DNA of 64,000 nt from Malus domestica (taxonomy: Eukaryota; Streptophyta; Magnoliopsida; Rosales; Rosaceae). Position numbers and translations under genes: made by a program. The notes below the pieces were generated by a model. The model had not been told where the DNA came from. It was given only the letters and a program-made list of their open reading frames with translations, and did not search any database. The DNA lies in the NCBI RefSeq assembly GCF_042453785.1, contig NC_091661.1, positions 26,713,501 to 26,777,500 of the forward strand, in the 5' to 3' direction. Shown here piece after piece: positions 45,819-57,357 of this stretch; position 1 is the first letter of the stretch; each line of letters opens with the position of its first letter.

Positions 45819-46282
45819 TGTTGATGCATGCACAAAACCGGAAAGGTCTTGGAACAACATAAATCTGACCGTGAATCTGCAAGAATGTAAAGAACACAAG
45901 ATGTATCGTGGTTCACCCCAATGTTTGGGCTACGTCCACACTGATTGTATTTCTCTGACTGCATGTATGGATTACAAGGGTGAGGGAGAGTCCCCTAGAG
46001 AAAGAGAAAGTTTGAGAGGGCTCTCTGTTTGTGAGCATGAGAGCTTGAGAGAGATGAGCTTTGTGAGGGTGAGAGGGCCTCCAATTGTGAGGGTAAGGAG
46101 ACCCTTCTATAGAATAAGGGCTCCTCACTTATTACATATTTGCCATTCCATTTATTACATAATTACATTTGAGTCCCTCGAGTATTTATACGAGGTCTAA
46201 ATACAGATGCCCTAATTACATTTGAGTCATTTGAGTATTTATATGAGGTCTAAATACGGATGCCCTAAGTATGGTACAAACA
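45819..46282 (-). repeat. LTR (5' LTR in element orientation)
   Basis: 464-bp partner of 41867-42273. It carries a small internal duplication (CCCTAA.TACATTTGAGTC. TTTGAGTATTTATA) near 46212-46262 that explains the length difference. Confidence 0.87.
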
Positions 46283-46523
46283 TGCACCTTCTTTAGTTTC
46301 TTTGTGAAACATGTACTCTCTCTGTTATTGTAAAGAATGTTTGATTTAGTGACTTTAATTAATCTCAACTAGCCTACTGTAGTTGAAGATTTGGACTTTA
46401 CTTTGGTTTATTTTCAATGAATGGTTTGTGTAACATCTCACATCGCCTAGGAGAGTGATCTTTAAATGTATATTCTCATTCCTACCTAGCACGAGGCCTT
46501 TTGGGAACTCACTGGCTTTGGGT

Positions 46524-46604
46524 TCCGTAGGAACTTCAAAGTTAAGTGAGAAGGAGGCCATAGCACTCCCAGGATGGGTGACCTACTGGGAAGTTGCTCG
46601 TGAG
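46524..46604 (+). other. 5S rRNA-derived domain in the left Cassandra LTR
   Basis: GAAGTTAAG-like (AAAGTTAAGTGAG here), ACTCCCAGGATGGGTGACC and CTGGGAAGTTGCTCGTG match the internal control region and 3' half of plant 5S rRNA. It is part of the TRIM, not a 5S gene. Confidence 0.85.
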
Positions 46605-46883
46605 TTCCCAAAAACAAAACCGTGAGGGAATGATAAGCCCAAAGCGGACAATATCGTGCTACGGTGGTGGAATGGGCGCGGGATGTGGTGGACCTGGGCC
46701 GGGATGTGACAAATTGGTATTAGAGCCAATCCCTGGCCTAAAGTGTACCGACGAGGATGTCGGGCCCCTAAGGGGGGTGGATTGTAACATCCCACATCGC
46801 CCAGGGGAGTGATCCTTAAATGTATATTCCTATCCCTACCTAGCACGAAGCCTTTTAGGAACTCACTGACTTCGGGTTCCGTA

Positions 46884-46963
46884 GGAACTCTGAAGTTAAG
46901 CGAGAAGGAGGCCAGAGCACTCCCAGGATGGGTGACCCACTGGGAAGTTGCTCGTGAGTTCCC
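46884..46963 (+). other. 5S rRNA-derived domain in the right Cassandra LTR
   Basis: GAACTCTGAAGTTAAGCGAG, GCACTCCCAGGATGGGTGAC and CTGGGAAGTTGCTCGTG; closer to plant 5S rRNA than the left copy. Confidence 0.87.
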
Positions 46964-47172
46964 AAAAACAAAACCGTGAGGGAATGGTAAGCCCAAAGCG
47001 GACAATATCGTGCTACGGTGGTGGAACGGGCTTGGGATGTGGTGGACCCGGGTCGGGATGTGACAGTTTGCACTCCTAATTCCATGTCTTTCTTATGTTC
47101 ATGGTTTTGATTAAGCTTTGTGACCGTGTGTCTAAAACTTCAGTTGGTATTTCTGAATGAAAAAAAAAACTA

Positions 47173-47215
47173 ATACAATAATCAAGGGTTCGGTTAGGAC
47201 CCTTGATTATTGTAT
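47173..47215. repeat. Perfect 17-bp hairpin
   Basis: ATACAATAATCAAGGGT (47173-47189) and ACCCTTGATTATTGTAT (47199-47215) are perfect inverted copies around a 9-bp loop. A TATATA run and a GT microsatellite (47236-47294) follow at once. Confidence 0.9.
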
Positions 47216-47233
47216 ATATATATGTGTTTTGGT

Positions 47234-47235
<2 letters not shown>

Positions 47236-47287
<52 letters not shown>

Positions 47288-47294
47288 TGTGTGT
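47236..47294. repeat. (GT)n microsatellite
   Basis: A nearly uninterrupted GT run of about 58 bp. Confidence 0.92.
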
Positions 47295-47296
47295 TG

Positions 47297-49977
47297 GAAT
47301 GTGTAATGGGTTATTTTATATTATTAAAATAATTAAAGTGTGGCTGACAAGGAACAATTGCTCGGCAATCGCAACAAGTTCTGTGCAGCGCTTCTTCATC
47401 GTCACAACATTCCTTCCAATTCTTTCCAAACCCTGGCTTCTTCAATCCCCACCGCACCATCTCCGCCGCCCAATATCAGATTTAAAAAAAAATCATGGAA
47501 AAAAATTGAACAGAAAAAAATCGAAACTGAAAAAAAAAAAAACCAAACCCAGCCCTAATCGCAATTCCAACCCCACATTCTCCTCCTCTCCCTCTGAAAA
47601 TCACATAAAACCTTATCCATGCTTATGGTCCTTTTCTAGAGTTCTCTAGATGTACAATGGGTGGTATGGTCAGTTGCGTGGGTGTGTAGATGAGGTGAGA
47701 CACCTTGGGGCATAATATTAGAACTTATCTTTTAGAATCATTTTGCTATCTAAAGCTTTGAGGACATACCATTCACTAGCACCAAACATACACGTTTGTC
47801 TTTTACTGGCTTGGCCTTGTGGCCTTTAGAAAAGGAACATCAATTAACTTGAATGAACTTCTTCTTCTTTAATTTTTAGTTAATGATTTTCAGTTACAGG
47901 TTGATAGCTAGTTGGCTGACTTCTTTCCCTGTTATTTTCAGTTACAAGTTTATTATTTACATTACTTTCCTTGACATCACAGTGAACTATACCGAGCTAG
48001 AATTTGTGCACTCTTGAGCATAGATTAATTGGGTTTGTTTGCAATTTGTTGCCTGCGATATTGTCCTTAATTTTTTTTCTCTTGCATCTCCGCAGGTTTA
48101 TGAGAATTTTTTGTCGGCTAAGTTACATGTTTAGTTTATCAAACATGTTACTAATGTAAAAATTACTTCTCTTGAAATATAAATATCAGCATGATGTAGT
48201 TCATATTATTCATTTGCTTGTTCGCTAAAATTAAAGTTTTAATTATATATTATCAGCCAAAATTATGAAAATAATTAATTGAGAATTATGATAAATTACA
48301 CAAAACTACCTTAATTATGAGTTTAACCACAATCTCATACTTCATCTTTTGAACATTGCAATGTCAGACCTCCATTAATCAATTTGTCAAATTGGTGGTT
48401 AAGTGATGACGTGGTAAATGTAATCCCATATTTTTGCTGACATGGATGCCAACTTTGCACAATATAAATATAAAAATATTAATAGAAAGAATTTCAGAAA
48501 TACAAAAGAATCCAAATGGGCAAAGACGGAGCTAGTGTAGGCCTAGGGGGTGGATGCCCCCGATCATTTAAAAAAATGTATGGTTACGTTCAAATTCTCA
48601 ATAACTAGCCCTAAACGAGTCTACCGTTTTGGATCCCAAATGCCCTACCTGATGATAATTTAATTAACAATTAATTTAATTGTGCCTCCATGTTTTTCTA
48701 ACCCTAAGTCGTTAATCCACACAAAACTCATCCCACCAAGTACGGCAAAAGCAATTCAAGTCCTCAACTTCTCCAGATTCCTCCCCTTTCATTCAACAAA
48801 AACTCAATTGAATTTGGAGTGTTATAGACAGTTGAAGTTCAAGTAATCAATTATCAAAATTCAACGCAAGAATTTTACTCCACAAGGTATTTTATACGAC
48901 TTTATTTCATTAATTTGTTTTTGGCATTTCAATTTAGAATTTAGCTTTCTAATTTAGATATCAATTGATGAATATTAAAATGATTATTTTTATATAAAGA
49001 GATATTTAATGGTATTGGTAATGATATTGTTATGTTATGCTTTTAAAACATGAAAACGATTTGAGAAATATTGTAATATGTTGTATGAAAAACTTTATGA
49101 ATTAATATATTATTATTTTGTTCAATAAATTCTTGTTATTTTTTATTGTGACTTTGTTGTTTGAGAATACTCTCGCTCGTACAAATCTTTGGTTTCGTCC
49201 CGCAAATGGGTATCAGAAAAATGGGATCTTGGACGTGGATGTAGCTACGGTTCTCCGGCGAGCTCCACTCGCAGGTTGTCGAAGGTACACTTTTGGGGCA
49301 AATGGAATCTTGGACGCCTTGTCGTTCCACACGACGAACAAACCCAGACCAGCAAAGCAACTCAAACCCCCCACAAACACAGCCAAGCCAAAGCTTCGTA
49401 CTTTCCAACAGTGTCGGCGATTTGATCGATGCAGGGTTCGGGAATCGGCGTGCCGTTGTCCCAGAGAGCTCGTTGTTTACGACATCTGTCGGGGACGACG
49501 TGCCGTTGTCCCATTTGGATTGTCAAATAAAATTATTTTTACAACACAATTCCTTTAAAATTCCGAGAGTTGTCTCTATTCCTCAAAATTTCGATATATG
49601 TGACGAATTTCAGTGGATATGTGATGATCCTCATAAAATCCATGTTTTCTTGTACCGACTATACTCGAGTTTTAAAGTTTATTATCGAATCTTAATTTGA
49701 TTCCATCCCTAAAATTGTTTTATTGTTAATAAATTTTAAAAGGCTTTAAAATTAATAGATTTGATAGAAATTAATATGAATATTTAAAGATTTCTGTGGT
49801 TTTAGTTTGACTTATGAGATGGATAGACTTTTTATGAACGAGAATCCTCTTCATATCTTATTTGTGAGGATCTCGAAGATCCATCGTATATCATGCTGTT
49901 ATAAATCATTTAAAAAAAATTATTTAAAATTGAACACACAAAGTATCTGATGAAAACTGAACGCACAACGAGTCAAA
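47297..49977. other. Intergenic DNA with exon-like but unrecognised stretches
   Basis: 47340-47640 has a C-rich, exon-like composition; a plus-strand frame starts MADKEQLLGNRNKFCAALLH and could be a host gene fragment I cannot name. 48290-48480 resembles one half of the TIR of the Mutator-like element at 32655. 49118-49558 opens with a hydrophobic segment and continues into an Arg/Cys-rich frame. Overlapping frames of similar quality make its reality doubtful. No gene is supported with confidence. Confidence 0.3.
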
Positions 49978-50229
49978 TTGTAAATGGGCAAATATGTATG
50001 CTTTTTCCTCTCTGAATGGAGTGTATATATAGGTTTACGAGGAGTCTATACAAGTAAATCAGCTATTCAAGGGAACAAATAAAATCCCAAATATCGTGCT
50101 ACTAATGTAAATGGGCATATATGTATGTTTTTTCCTCTCTGAATGGAGTGTTATATGTTTACGAGGAGTCTGTACAAGTAAATTAGCTATTCAAGGAAAC
50201 AAATAAAATCTCGAATATCGTGCTACTAA
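49978..50229. repeat. Tandem duplication of about 125 bp
   Basis: Two consecutive copies share GTAAATGGGCA.ATATGTATG, TTTTTCCTCTCTGAATGGAG, TTTACGAGGAGTCT.TACAAG and CGAATATCGTGCTACTAA-like ends. Their differences are few. Confidence 0.85.
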
Positions 50230-50580
50230 AATAAAATTACTATAATCAATACAAATCGCTACAATTTCGAGATTCCAGACTGGTGGTATAAATACGGAAC
50301 ACCTTAAAGAATCCAACATGCACCCCAAGATTTTCAACACCAAAAGAATTCTGAGGAAGAGGAACTGAGAAGATCGCCATTAGTCAGCTGTGCCAAACCA
50401 GATCGCTGTCGTTTTTGTTGGAATTTTTGGATCGCTGGGCCCGCCCCACTCTAACGACACCGATACTGTCCCCACTTTAACCACCTGCACAATCCTCAGG
50501 TGTGGGGTTTTACCACAAAAGGCCTCAGTATTAGTTAGAGTGGGGTAATACTATTTAAACCCCTTTGGTTTTCTTCACCC

Positions 50581-50661
50581 CACCGATGTGGGACAGTTTA
50601 ACACTCCCCCTCACGTGTAACCTCATTTTAGTGGTTCACACGTGGAGATCCACATCGGTGA
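50581..50661. repeat. Inverted repeat around CACCGATGTGG
   Basis: CACCGATGTGG and CCACATCGGTG form perfect outer arms; CACGTGTAACC and GGTTCACACGTG form inner arms. The unit lies just before the left copia arm. Two copies of a CGGTCGTCTCTATATTAA motif follow at about 50712 and 50746. Confidence 0.75.
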
Positions 50662-50763
50662 TTGAAACTCAGAGGTCGGCTGATGTTGGGCCCACTTGTT
50701 TTCAATTGGAACTCAGCGGTCGTCTCTATATTAAGAACTCAACGGTCGTCTCTATATTAAAAA

Positions 50764-53533
50764 CCAGATGATGGAGCATGGATACTACCTGGTTTTTGGA
50801 GGAATTGAAGTCAGAATCTATGATGATGCTACATGCTCAAATCTAGTTATTAAAGTTCCAATGAAAGGCAATAGAATCTTTCCTTTGAAATTACAACCAG
50901 GCATTCATCTTGCTATGAGGGCTAGTGTTGGTCAATCTGCTGAAATATGGCATAGAAGATTAGGACATCTGAACATGAATGCTCTAATGCAGCTTCAAGA
51001 GCATGAAATGGTAACTGGTCTGCCTGAGATGGAAGTGAACACCACAGTGTGTGAAGGCTGTGCACTTGGTAAGCATTCCAGAGAAGCTTTTCCCAAGGCA
51101 ACTAAATGGAGAGCTGTCTTACCATTGGAATTGATCCACACTGATATATGTGGACCCATGCAAACACCTACCAAGGCTGGAAACAAATATTTCATCACTT
51201 TCACAGATGATTGTACAAGAATGGGATGGGTTTATTTCTTGAGGAATAAATCTGAGACATTCAGTGTGTTCAAGAAATTCAAAGCAACTGTTGAACTTCA
51301 AAGTGGATATAAACTGAAAAAATTAAGAAGTGATAGAGGAGGAGAGTATACTTCACTTGAATTTTCTCAGTTTTGTGAAGATTTTGGTTTAGAGAGACAG
51401 CTCACAGTGGCTTATTCCCCTCAGCAGAATGGTGTTGCAGAGAGGAGGAATAGAACCATTGTAGAAATGGCTAAGTGTATGATGTTGGAGAAGGGTATTC
51501 CATTTGAATTTTGGGCAGAAGCGGTCAACACTGCTGTCTATATTCTAAATAGATGTCCCACCAAAGCTTTGAACAAGAAGACTCATTTTGAATGTTACAG
51601 TGGAAGGAAGCCTGGAGTGAAGCATTTAAGAGTGTTTGGATCTCTATGCTATGCACAAGTTCCATCACAAATGAGGCAGAAATTGGATGCAACAAGTGTC
51701 AAATGCATTTTTATTGGTTATGGATCTTGTGAGAAAGGTTACAGGTTATTCAATCCTGAAACCAAGAAGATTATTATCTCAAGAGATGTAATCTTTGATG
51801 AGAACTCTTGCTGGAATTGGAAAACTCATGCTGAGAAGAATCTGTCCATTTCAGTCTCTAATGAAGAACATTGTGATGAAGGGAGTAATGTTGAAAGTGA
51901 AGTAGATGAGAGGTGTACAGAATCCTTACTGGAGCAACAAAATCAAACTGTTGGTTCTCATTCAAGTCAAGAGGAACAAGTAAATCTTGCTGAATCTCAA
52001 GAGTTTGATCACACACCTCTAAAATTCAGAAGTGTGAAAGATATATATGAAAGGTGCAATCTATGTGTGATAGAACCGGAATGTTTTGAAGAAGCATCAG
52101 GTGATGAAGCTTGGAGAAAAGCTATGTCTGCAGAAATTGAAATGATAGAAAAGAATGATACATGGGAGTTAGTTAATAGGCCGTTTGATAAACCAGTAAT
52201 TGGTGTCAAATGGGTCTATAAGACAAAGCTTAACCTGGATGGATCAGTGCAGAAAAATAAGGCAAGATTAGTGGCAAAGGGCTATTCTCAGAAGCCTGGG
52301 GTTGATTTTAATGAGACTTTTGCACCAGTGGCAAGGCTCGATACTATTAGAACCTTGATTGCACTGGCAGCTCAAAAGGAATGGAAATTGTTCCAATTGG
52401 ATGTTAAATCGGCATTCCTGAATGGTACATTACATGAGGAAGTATATGTTGATCAACCTCAAGGGTTTGAAGTCAAAGGGAAAGAAGACAAAGTTTACAG
52501 ACTGAAAAAGGCCTTATATGGTCTGAAACAAGCTCCCAGAGCTTGGTATGATGAAATAGATACATATTTCAATCAGTCTGGTTTCAAGAGAAGTCAAAGT
52601 GAAGCTACTTTGTATACTAAATTCAGTGATGCAGGTGTGCTTATTGTATCTCTGTATGTAGATGACATTATCTACACAGGGAGTTCTGATACGATGGTTC
52701 AAGAATTCAAAAATGATATGATGAAACAGTATGAAATGTCAGATTTGGGATTGTTGCATCATTTCCTTGGCTTAGGCATCATTCAAACTGATAATGGCAT
52801 ATTCATTCATCAGAAGAAGTATGCCAAGTCTTTACTGGAAAAATTTAGTTTGAAGGATTGTAAAGCAGTGAAAACTCCACTTGCTATTACTGACAGGTTA
52901 TCCAAAGTTGATGGAAGTGAGGAAGCTGATGAAGGTTTATACAGGAGAATGGTTGGTAGTTTGTTATATCTAACAGCTACTAGACCAGATTTGATGTATG
53001 CATCATGCTTGTTGGCAAGATTTATGCATAAACCTACCATGAAGCACATGGGAACAGCTAAAAGGGTACTGAGATATGTACAAGGGACACTGGATTTTGG
53101 AATTGAGTATGTGAAGGGCAAAGCTGCTGTGTTGATAGGCTATTGTGACAGTGACTGGGCAGGAAGCTTGGATGATATGAAAAGTACCTCGGGCTATGCA
53201 TTCAGTTTTGGTTCGGGGGTATTCTCTTGGGCTTCTGTTAAACAATGTAGTGTGGCACTATCCACTGCAGAAACAGAATATGTATCTGCTGCAGTAGCCA
53301 CAACACAAACAATGTGGCTGAGATTTGTGTTGACTGATTTTGGGGAAGAACAAGTAGAGGCTACACCTTTGCTTTGTAATAACACCTCTGCCATAGCCAT
53401 GTCCAAGAATCCAGTATTTCACCAGAAAACAAGGCATATCAACAGAAAATATCACTTCATTAGGGATGCTATTCAAGATGGAACCATTGAATTACACTAC
53501 TGCAGGACAGATGAGCAATTGGCAGACATGTTT
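50764..53533 (+). mobile_element. Ty1/copia fragment, left arm of a palindrome
   Basis: This is the plus-strand copy of sequence found inverted at 53559-56326. It begins abruptly inside pol at CAGATGATG, lacks LTR, gag and protease, and ends just past RNase H. Confidence 0.93.
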
Positions 53534-53551
53534 ACAAAGGCTCTTCCTTGA
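50768..53551 (+). CDS. Ty1/copia pol polyprotein, 5'-truncated
   Basis: Uninterrupted 927-residue frame. Domains: GAG-pre-integrase with HRRLGHLN and [10 protein letters not shown] (from about residue 60), integrase core from HTDICGP (about 124) with the [10 protein letters not shown] aspartate and the [11 protein letters not shown] glutamate, reverse transcriptase with KWVYKTKLN and catalytic YVDDI (about 629), and RNase H with YCDSDWAGS (about 791) and ALSTAETEY. It ends naturally at [10 protein letters not shown] followed by TGA. Domain order (integrase before reverse transcriptase) is copia. Gag and protease are missing, so it is not autonomous. No in-frame lesion means it is young. The first codons used are simply the first ATGs after the break. 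Confidence 0.9.
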   Translation: MMEHGYYLVFGGIEVRIYDDATCSNLVIKVPMKGNRIFPLKLQPGIHLAMRASVGQSAEIWHRRLGHLNMNALMQLQEHEMVTGLPEMEVNTTVCEGCALGKHSREAFPKATKWRAVLPLELIHTDICGPMQTPTKAGNKYFITFTDDCTRMGWVYFLRNKSETFSVFKKFKATVELQSGYKLKKLRSDRGGEYTSLEFSQFCEDFGLERQLTVAYSPQQNGVAERRNRTIVEMAKCMMLEKGIPFEFWAEAVNTAVYILNRCPTKALNKKTHFECYSGRKPGVKHLRVFGSLCYAQVPSQMRQKLDATSVKCIFIGYGSCEKGYRLFNPETKKIIISRDVIFDENSCWNWKTHAEKNLSISVSNEEHCDEGSNVESEVDERCTESLLEQQNQTVGSHSSQEEQVNLAESQEFDHTPLKFRSVKDIYERCNLCVIEPECFEEASGDEAWRKAMSAEIEMIEKNDTWELVNRPFDKPVIGVKWVYKTKLNLDGSVQKNKARLVAKGYSQKPGVDFNETFAPVARLDTIRTLIALAAQKEWKLFQLDVKSAFLNGTLHEEVYVDQPQGFEVKGKEDKVYRLKKALYGLKQAPRAWYDEIDTYFNQSGFKRSQSEATLYTKFSDAGVLIVSLYVDDIIYTGSSDTMVQEFKNDMMKQYEMSDLGLLHHFLGLGIIQTDNGIFIHQKKYAKSLLEKFSLKDCKAVKTPLAITDRLSKVDGSEEADEGLYRRMVGSLLYLTATRPDLMYASCLLARFMHKPTMKHMGTAKRVLRYVQGTLDFGIEYVKGKAAVLIGYCDSDWAGSLDDMKSTSGYAFSFGSGVFSWASVKQCSVALSTAETEYVSAAVATTQTMWLRFVLTDFGEEQVEATPLLCNNTSAIAMSKNPVFHQKTRHINRKYHFIRDAIQDGTIELHYCRTDEQLADMFTKALP

Positions 53552-56500
53552 ATAGCAAACATGTCTGCCAATTGCTTCTCTGTCCTGCAGTAGTGTAATT
53601 CAATGGTTCCATCTTGAATAGCATCCCTAATGAAGTGATATTTTCTGTTGATATGCCTTGTTTTCTGGTGAAATACTGGATTCTTAGACATGGCTATGGC
53701 AGAGGTGTTATCACAAAGCAAAGGTGTAGCCTCTACTTGTTCTTCCCCAAAATCAGTCAACACAAATCTCAGCCACATTGCTTGTGTTGTGGCTACTGCA
53801 GCAAATACATATTCTGCTTCTGTAGTGGATAGTGCCACACTACATTGTTTAACAGAAGCCCAAGAGAATACCCCCGAACCAAAACTGAATGCATAGCCCG
53901 AGGTACTTTTCATATCATCCAAGCTTCCTGCCCAGTCACTGTCACAATAGCCTATCAACACAGCAGCTTTGCCCTTCACATACTCAATTCCAAAATCCAG
54001 TGTCCCTTGTACATATCTCAGTACCCTTTTAGCTGTTCCCATGTGCTTCATGGTAGGTTTATGCATAAATCTTGCCAACAAGCATGATGCATACATCAAA
54101 TCTGTTCTAGTAGCTGTTAGATATAACAAACTACCAACCATTCTCCTGTATAAACCTTCATCAGCTTCCTCACTTCCATCAACTTTGGATAACCTGTCAG
54201 TAATAGCAAGTGGAGTTTTCACTGCTTTACAATCCTTCAAACTAAATTTTTCCAGTAAAGACTTGGCATACTTCTTCTGATGAATGAATATGCCATTATC
54301 AGTTTGAATGATGCCTAAGCCAAGGAAATGATGCAACAATCCCAAATCTGACATTTCATACTGTTTCATCATATCATTTTTGAATTCTTGAACCATCGTA
54401 TCAGAACTCCCTGTGTAGATAATGTCATCTACATACAGAGATACAATAAGCACACCTGCATCACTGAATTTAGTATACAAAGTAGCTTCACTTTGACTTC
54501 TCTTGAAACCAGACTGATTGAAATATGTATCTATTTCATCATACCAAGCTCTGGGAGCTTGTTTCAGACCATATAAGGCCTTTTTCAGTCTGTAAACTTT
54601 GTCTTCTTTCCCTTTGACTTCAAACCCTTGAGGTTGATCAACATATACTTCCTCATGTAATGTACCATTCAGGAATGCCGATTTAACATCCAATTGGAAC
54701 AATTTCCATTCCTTTTGAGCTGCCAGTGCAATCAAGGTTCTAATAGTATCGAGCCTTGCCACTGGTGCAAAAGTCTCATTAAAATCAACCCCAGGCTTCT
54801 GAGAATAGCCCTTTGCCACTAATCTTGCCTTATTTTTCTGCACTGATCCATCCAGGTTAAGCTTTGTCTTATAGACCCATTTGACACCAATTACTGGTTT
54901 ATCAAACGGCCTATTAACTAACTCCCATGTATCATTCTTTTCTATCATTTCAATTTCTGCAGACATAGCTTTTCTCCAAGCTTCATCACCTGATGCTTCT
55001 TCAAAACATTCCGGTTCTATCACACATAGATTGCACCTTTCATATATATCTTTCACACTTCTGAATTTTAGAGGTGTGTGATCAAACTCTTGAGATTCAG
55101 CAAGATTTACTTGTTCCTCTTGACTTGAATGAGAACCAACAGTTTGATTTTGTTGCTCCAGTAAGGATTCTGTACACCTCTCATCTACTTCACTTTCAAC
55201 ATTACTCCCTTCATCACAATGTTCTTCATTAGAGACTGAAATGGACAGATTCTTCTCAGCATGAGTTTTCCAATTCCAGCAAGAGTTCTCATCAAAGATT
55301 ACATCTCTTGAGATAATAATCTTCTTGGTTTCAGGATTGAATAACCTGTAACCTTTCTCACAAGATCCATAACCAATAAAAATGCATTTGACACTTGTTG
55401 CATCCAATTTCTGCCTCATTTGTGATGGAACTTGTGCATAGCATAGAGATCCAAACACTCTTAAATGCTTCACTCCAGGCTTCCTTCCACTGTAACATTC
55501 AAAATGAGTCTTCTTGTTCAAAGCTTTGGTGGGACATCTATTTAGAATATAGACAGCAGTGTTGACCGCTTCTGCCCAAAATTCAAATGGAATACCCTTC
55601 TCCAACATCATACACTTAGCCATTTCTACAATGGTTCTATTCCTCCTCTCTGCAACACCATTCTGCTGAGGGGAATAAGCCACTGTGAGCTGTCTCTCTA
55701 AACCAAAATCTTCACAAAACTGAGAAAATTCAAGTGAAGTATACTCTCCTCCTCTATCACTTCTTAATTTTTTCAGTTTATATCCACTTTGAAGTTCAAC
55801 AGTTGCTTTGAATTTCTTGAACACACTGAATGTCTCAGATTTATTCCTCAAGAAATAAACCCATCCCATTCTTGTACAATCATCTGTGAAAGTGATGAAA
55901 TATTTGTTTCCAGCCTTGGTAGGTGTTTGCATGGGTCCACATATATCAGTGTGGATCAATTCCAATGGTAAGACAGCTCTCCATTTAGTTGCCTTGGGAA
56001 AAGCTTCTCTGGAATGCTTACCAAGTGCACAGCCTTCACACACTGTGGTGTTCACTTCCATCTCAGGCAGACCAGTTACCATTTCATGCTCTTGAAGCTG
56101 CATTAGAGCATTCATGTTCAGATGTCCTAATCTTCTATGCCATATTTCAGCAGATTGACCAACACTAGCCCTCATAGCAAGATGAATGCCTGGTTGTAAT
56201 TTCAAAGGAAAGATTCTATTGCCTTTCATTGGAACTTTAATAACTAGATTTGAGCATGTAGCATCATCATAGATTCTGACTTCAATTCCTCCAAAAACCA
56301 GGTAGTATCCATGCTTCATCATCTGTCCCACACTTAACAGATTCTCCTTCAAACCAGGTACAAACATAATCTCTCTTATATATCTTCTGCCTTGCTTAGT
56401 TTCAACCATTAAGTCACCCTTTCCAACCACATCAACTAGTTGTCCTGTACCCATTTCTACTTTGGCAGTTACTCTCTTATCTAAATTCACCAATAGATCT

Positions 56501-57357
56501 TCTCTTCCTGTCATGTGGTTACTACAACCACTGTCAATATACGATGTATCTTCATGCTTTTTCACAGCAGCTGTCATACACGTATAAAACATAGTTGGAG
56601 TATTATCCACTTGTCCAACATAATTTGCTTGTTGAACTGCTTTCTTAGATCTGCAGTCTTTGGCAAAATGCCCTGGCTTATCACAATTATGGCACCTTGG
56701 TTTTCCTTTGAACCAACATTCTCCAAAGTGGAGTTTGTCACAGTATTTGCAGGAATTTTTAGCTCCATCAGGGGATGTAGCAAATTTCCCTTGCTGATGC
56801 ACATGTTTGTTATCCCACTTCTTACCCTTAGACTTCCAATTCTTTGTGGGTTTGAAGTTTTGATTGGCATTATAATTAGTCTTCCTGGGAGCTATACTTA
56901 AACTAGCAAATGCCTTTTCATTTCTATCTTCAGAGTGTCTATCAATTCGTTGTTCATACCCCTTTAAGGTAGCAACAACATCCTGCACATCAACACTCTC
57001 CAGATCCCTAGTGTTTTCTATCACAGCAACAATACTATCATAAGACCTAGGCAAACTTATCAATAGCTTCTGCACAATTCTTTGATTTCCTATATCTTCA
57101 CCATAACTTTTCATTTGTGACATAAGATCAAATAATCGCACAACATACACAGAGAATGCTTCATTTTCACCCATACGAGTGTATTCAAAATCTCGCCTTA
57201 AACTTTGGAGTTTCACAGATCTCACCTGTTTATCCCCAATAAATTCTTGCTTCAGTGCATCCCAAGCCTCCTTTGCCGTCTCCAGTATGGCGATTCGTGG
57301 GAAAATTTCATCGGACACAGAACCTTGAATAATCCCGAGAGCCTTAGCATCCTGCAA
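53497..57357 (-). CDS. Ty1/copia gag-pol polyprotein
   Basis: Minus-strand frame open over about 1285 residues of copia sequence. It covers gag (from [18 protein letters not shown], the first retroelement residues at about 57355), the zinc knuckle [14 protein letters not shown] (about 56700), protease [12 protein letters not shown] (about 56535), integrase HRRLGHLN with HTDICGP, reverse transcriptase YVDDI (about 54430) and RNase [10 protein letters not shown] (about 53940). The gag N-terminus is missing because the element breaks into the F-box gene near 57357. At the other end the frame leaves pol after LADMF and runs through the palindrome centre, so TKALP is lost. No LTR is seen on either side. 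The open frame continues a further 70 codons beyond 57357, but that part is antisense to the F-box gene. Confidence 0.9.
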   Translation of the reverse strand: MQDAKALGIIQGSVSDEIFPRIAILETAKEAWDALKQEFIGDKQVRSVKLQSLRRDFEYTRMGENEAFSVYVVRLFDLMSQMKSYGEDIGNQRIVQKLLISLPRSYDSIVAVIENTRDLESVDVQDVVATLKGYEQRIDRHSEDRNEKAFASLSIAPRKTNYNANQNFKPTKNWKSKGKKWDNKHVHQQGKFATSPDGAKNSCKYCDKLHFGECWFKGKPRCHNCDKPGHFAKDCRSKKAVQQANYVGQVDNTPTMFYTCMTAAVKKHEDTSYIDSGCSNHMTGREDLLVNLDKRVTAKVEMGTGQLVDVVGKGDLMVETKQGRRYIREIMFVPGLKENLLSVGQMMKHGYYLVFGGIEVRIYDDATCSNLVIKVPMKGNRIFPLKLQPGIHLAMRASVGQSAEIWHRRLGHLNMNALMQLQEHEMVTGLPEMEVNTTVCEGCALGKHSREAFPKATKWRAVLPLELIHTDICGPMQTPTKAGNKYFITFTDDCTRMGWVYFLRNKSETFSVFKKFKATVELQSGYKLKKLRSDRGGEYTSLEFSQFCEDFGLERQLTVAYSPQQNGVAERRNRTIVEMAKCMMLEKGIPFEFWAEAVNTAVYILNRCPTKALNKKTHFECYSGRKPGVKHLRVFGSLCYAQVPSQMRQKLDATSVKCIFIGYGSCEKGYRLFNPETKKIIISRDVIFDENSCWNWKTHAEKNLSISVSNEEHCDEGSNVESEVDERCTESLLEQQNQTVGSHSSQEEQVNLAESQEFDHTPLKFRSVKDIYERCNLCVIEPECFEEASGDEAWRKAMSAEIEMIEKNDTWELVNRPFDKPVIGVKWVYKTKLNLDGSVQKNKARLVAKGYSQKPGVDFNETFAPVARLDTIRTLIALAAQKEWKLFQLDVKSAFLNGTLHEEVYVDQPQGFEVKGKEDKVYRLKKALYGLKQAPRAWYDEIDTYFNQSGFKRSQSEATLYTKFSDAGVLIVSLYVDDIIYTGSSDTMVQEFKNDMMKQYEMSDLGLLHHFLGLGIIQTDNGIFIHQKKYAKSLLEKFSLKDCKAVKTPLAITDRLSKVDGSEEADEGLYRRMVGSLLYLTATRTDLMYASCLLARFMHKPTMKHMGTAKRVLRYVQGTLDFGIEYVKGKAAVLIGYCDSDWAGSLDDMKSTSGYAFSFGSGVFSWASVKQCSVALSTTEAEYVFAAVATTQAMWLRFVLTDFGEEQVEATPLLCDNTSAIAMSKNPVFHQKTRHINRKYHFIRDAIQDGTIELHYCRTEKQLADMFAIQGRAFVNMSANCSSVLQ
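53534..53558. other. Centre of the copia palindrome
   Basis: The 25-bp spacer between the inverted arms contains the natural pol end of the left copy (AAGGCTCTTCCTTGA) and then ATAGCAAA. The flanking GACATGTTT and AAACATGTC are part of the arms. No LTR, polypurine tract or target duplication is present. Confidence 0.85.
53559..56326 (-). repeat. Right arm of the copia palindrome
   Basis: This is the inverted copy of 50764-53533. I noticed about ten base differences by eye, nearly all in the inner 550 bp (for example TAETEYVSA against [12 protein letters not shown] against CDN, ATRPD against ATRTD). The outer 2 kb looked identical apart from MMEHGYY against MMKHGYY. Confidence 0.9.

Larger units (their letters stand above)
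41867..46282 (-). mobile_element. Non-autonomous LTR retrotransposon carrying host gene fragments
   Basis: The LTRs 41867-42273 and 45819-46282 both begin TGTTGATGCA and end ACAAACA. TGCAC flanks the whole element (41862-41866 and 46283-46287), a perfect 5-bp target duplication. On the minus strand the 5' LTR is followed by TTTGGCGTCATTTGTGGG, a plausible tRNA primer site, and the other LTR is preceded by CTTGGGGGACTAC, a polypurine tract. So it reads right to left. The 3.5-kb interior has no gag, protease, integrase or reverse transcriptase I can find, so it must have relied on another element's proteins. It holds RCC1 and ARM-repeat gene fragments and four tandem arrays. The right LTR is longer because of a short internal repeat near 46212. 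Confidence 0.88.
46429..47065 (+). mobile_element. Cassandra TRIM retrotransposon, complete
   Basis: Two 283-bp LTRs, 46429-46711 and 46783-47065, both begin TGTAACATC.CACATCGCC and end GGATGTGACA. GTTTG flanks both sides (46424-46428 and 47066-47070), a perfect 5-bp duplication. The 71-bp interior starts with TTGGTATTAGAGCC, a Met-tRNA primer site, and ends with the purine tract CTAAGGGGGGTGGAT. Each LTR contains a 5S rRNA-derived section. These are the defining features of Cassandra. It encodes no protein and depends on other elements to move. Confidence 0.95.

Noticed and set aside
46524-46963. Two apparent 5S rRNA genes
   Set aside because: They lie inside the LTRs of a Cassandra TRIM and lack a complete 5S 5' half.
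49118-49558. 146-residue frame with a hydrophobic start
   Set aside because: Overlapping frames of similar length exist on both strands and none shows a known domain; not supported as a gene.
50764-56326. Copia palindrome as a pure assembly artefact
   Set aside because: Not fully excluded, but the arms differ at about ten positions and have different outer extents, which a simple fold-back read would not give.
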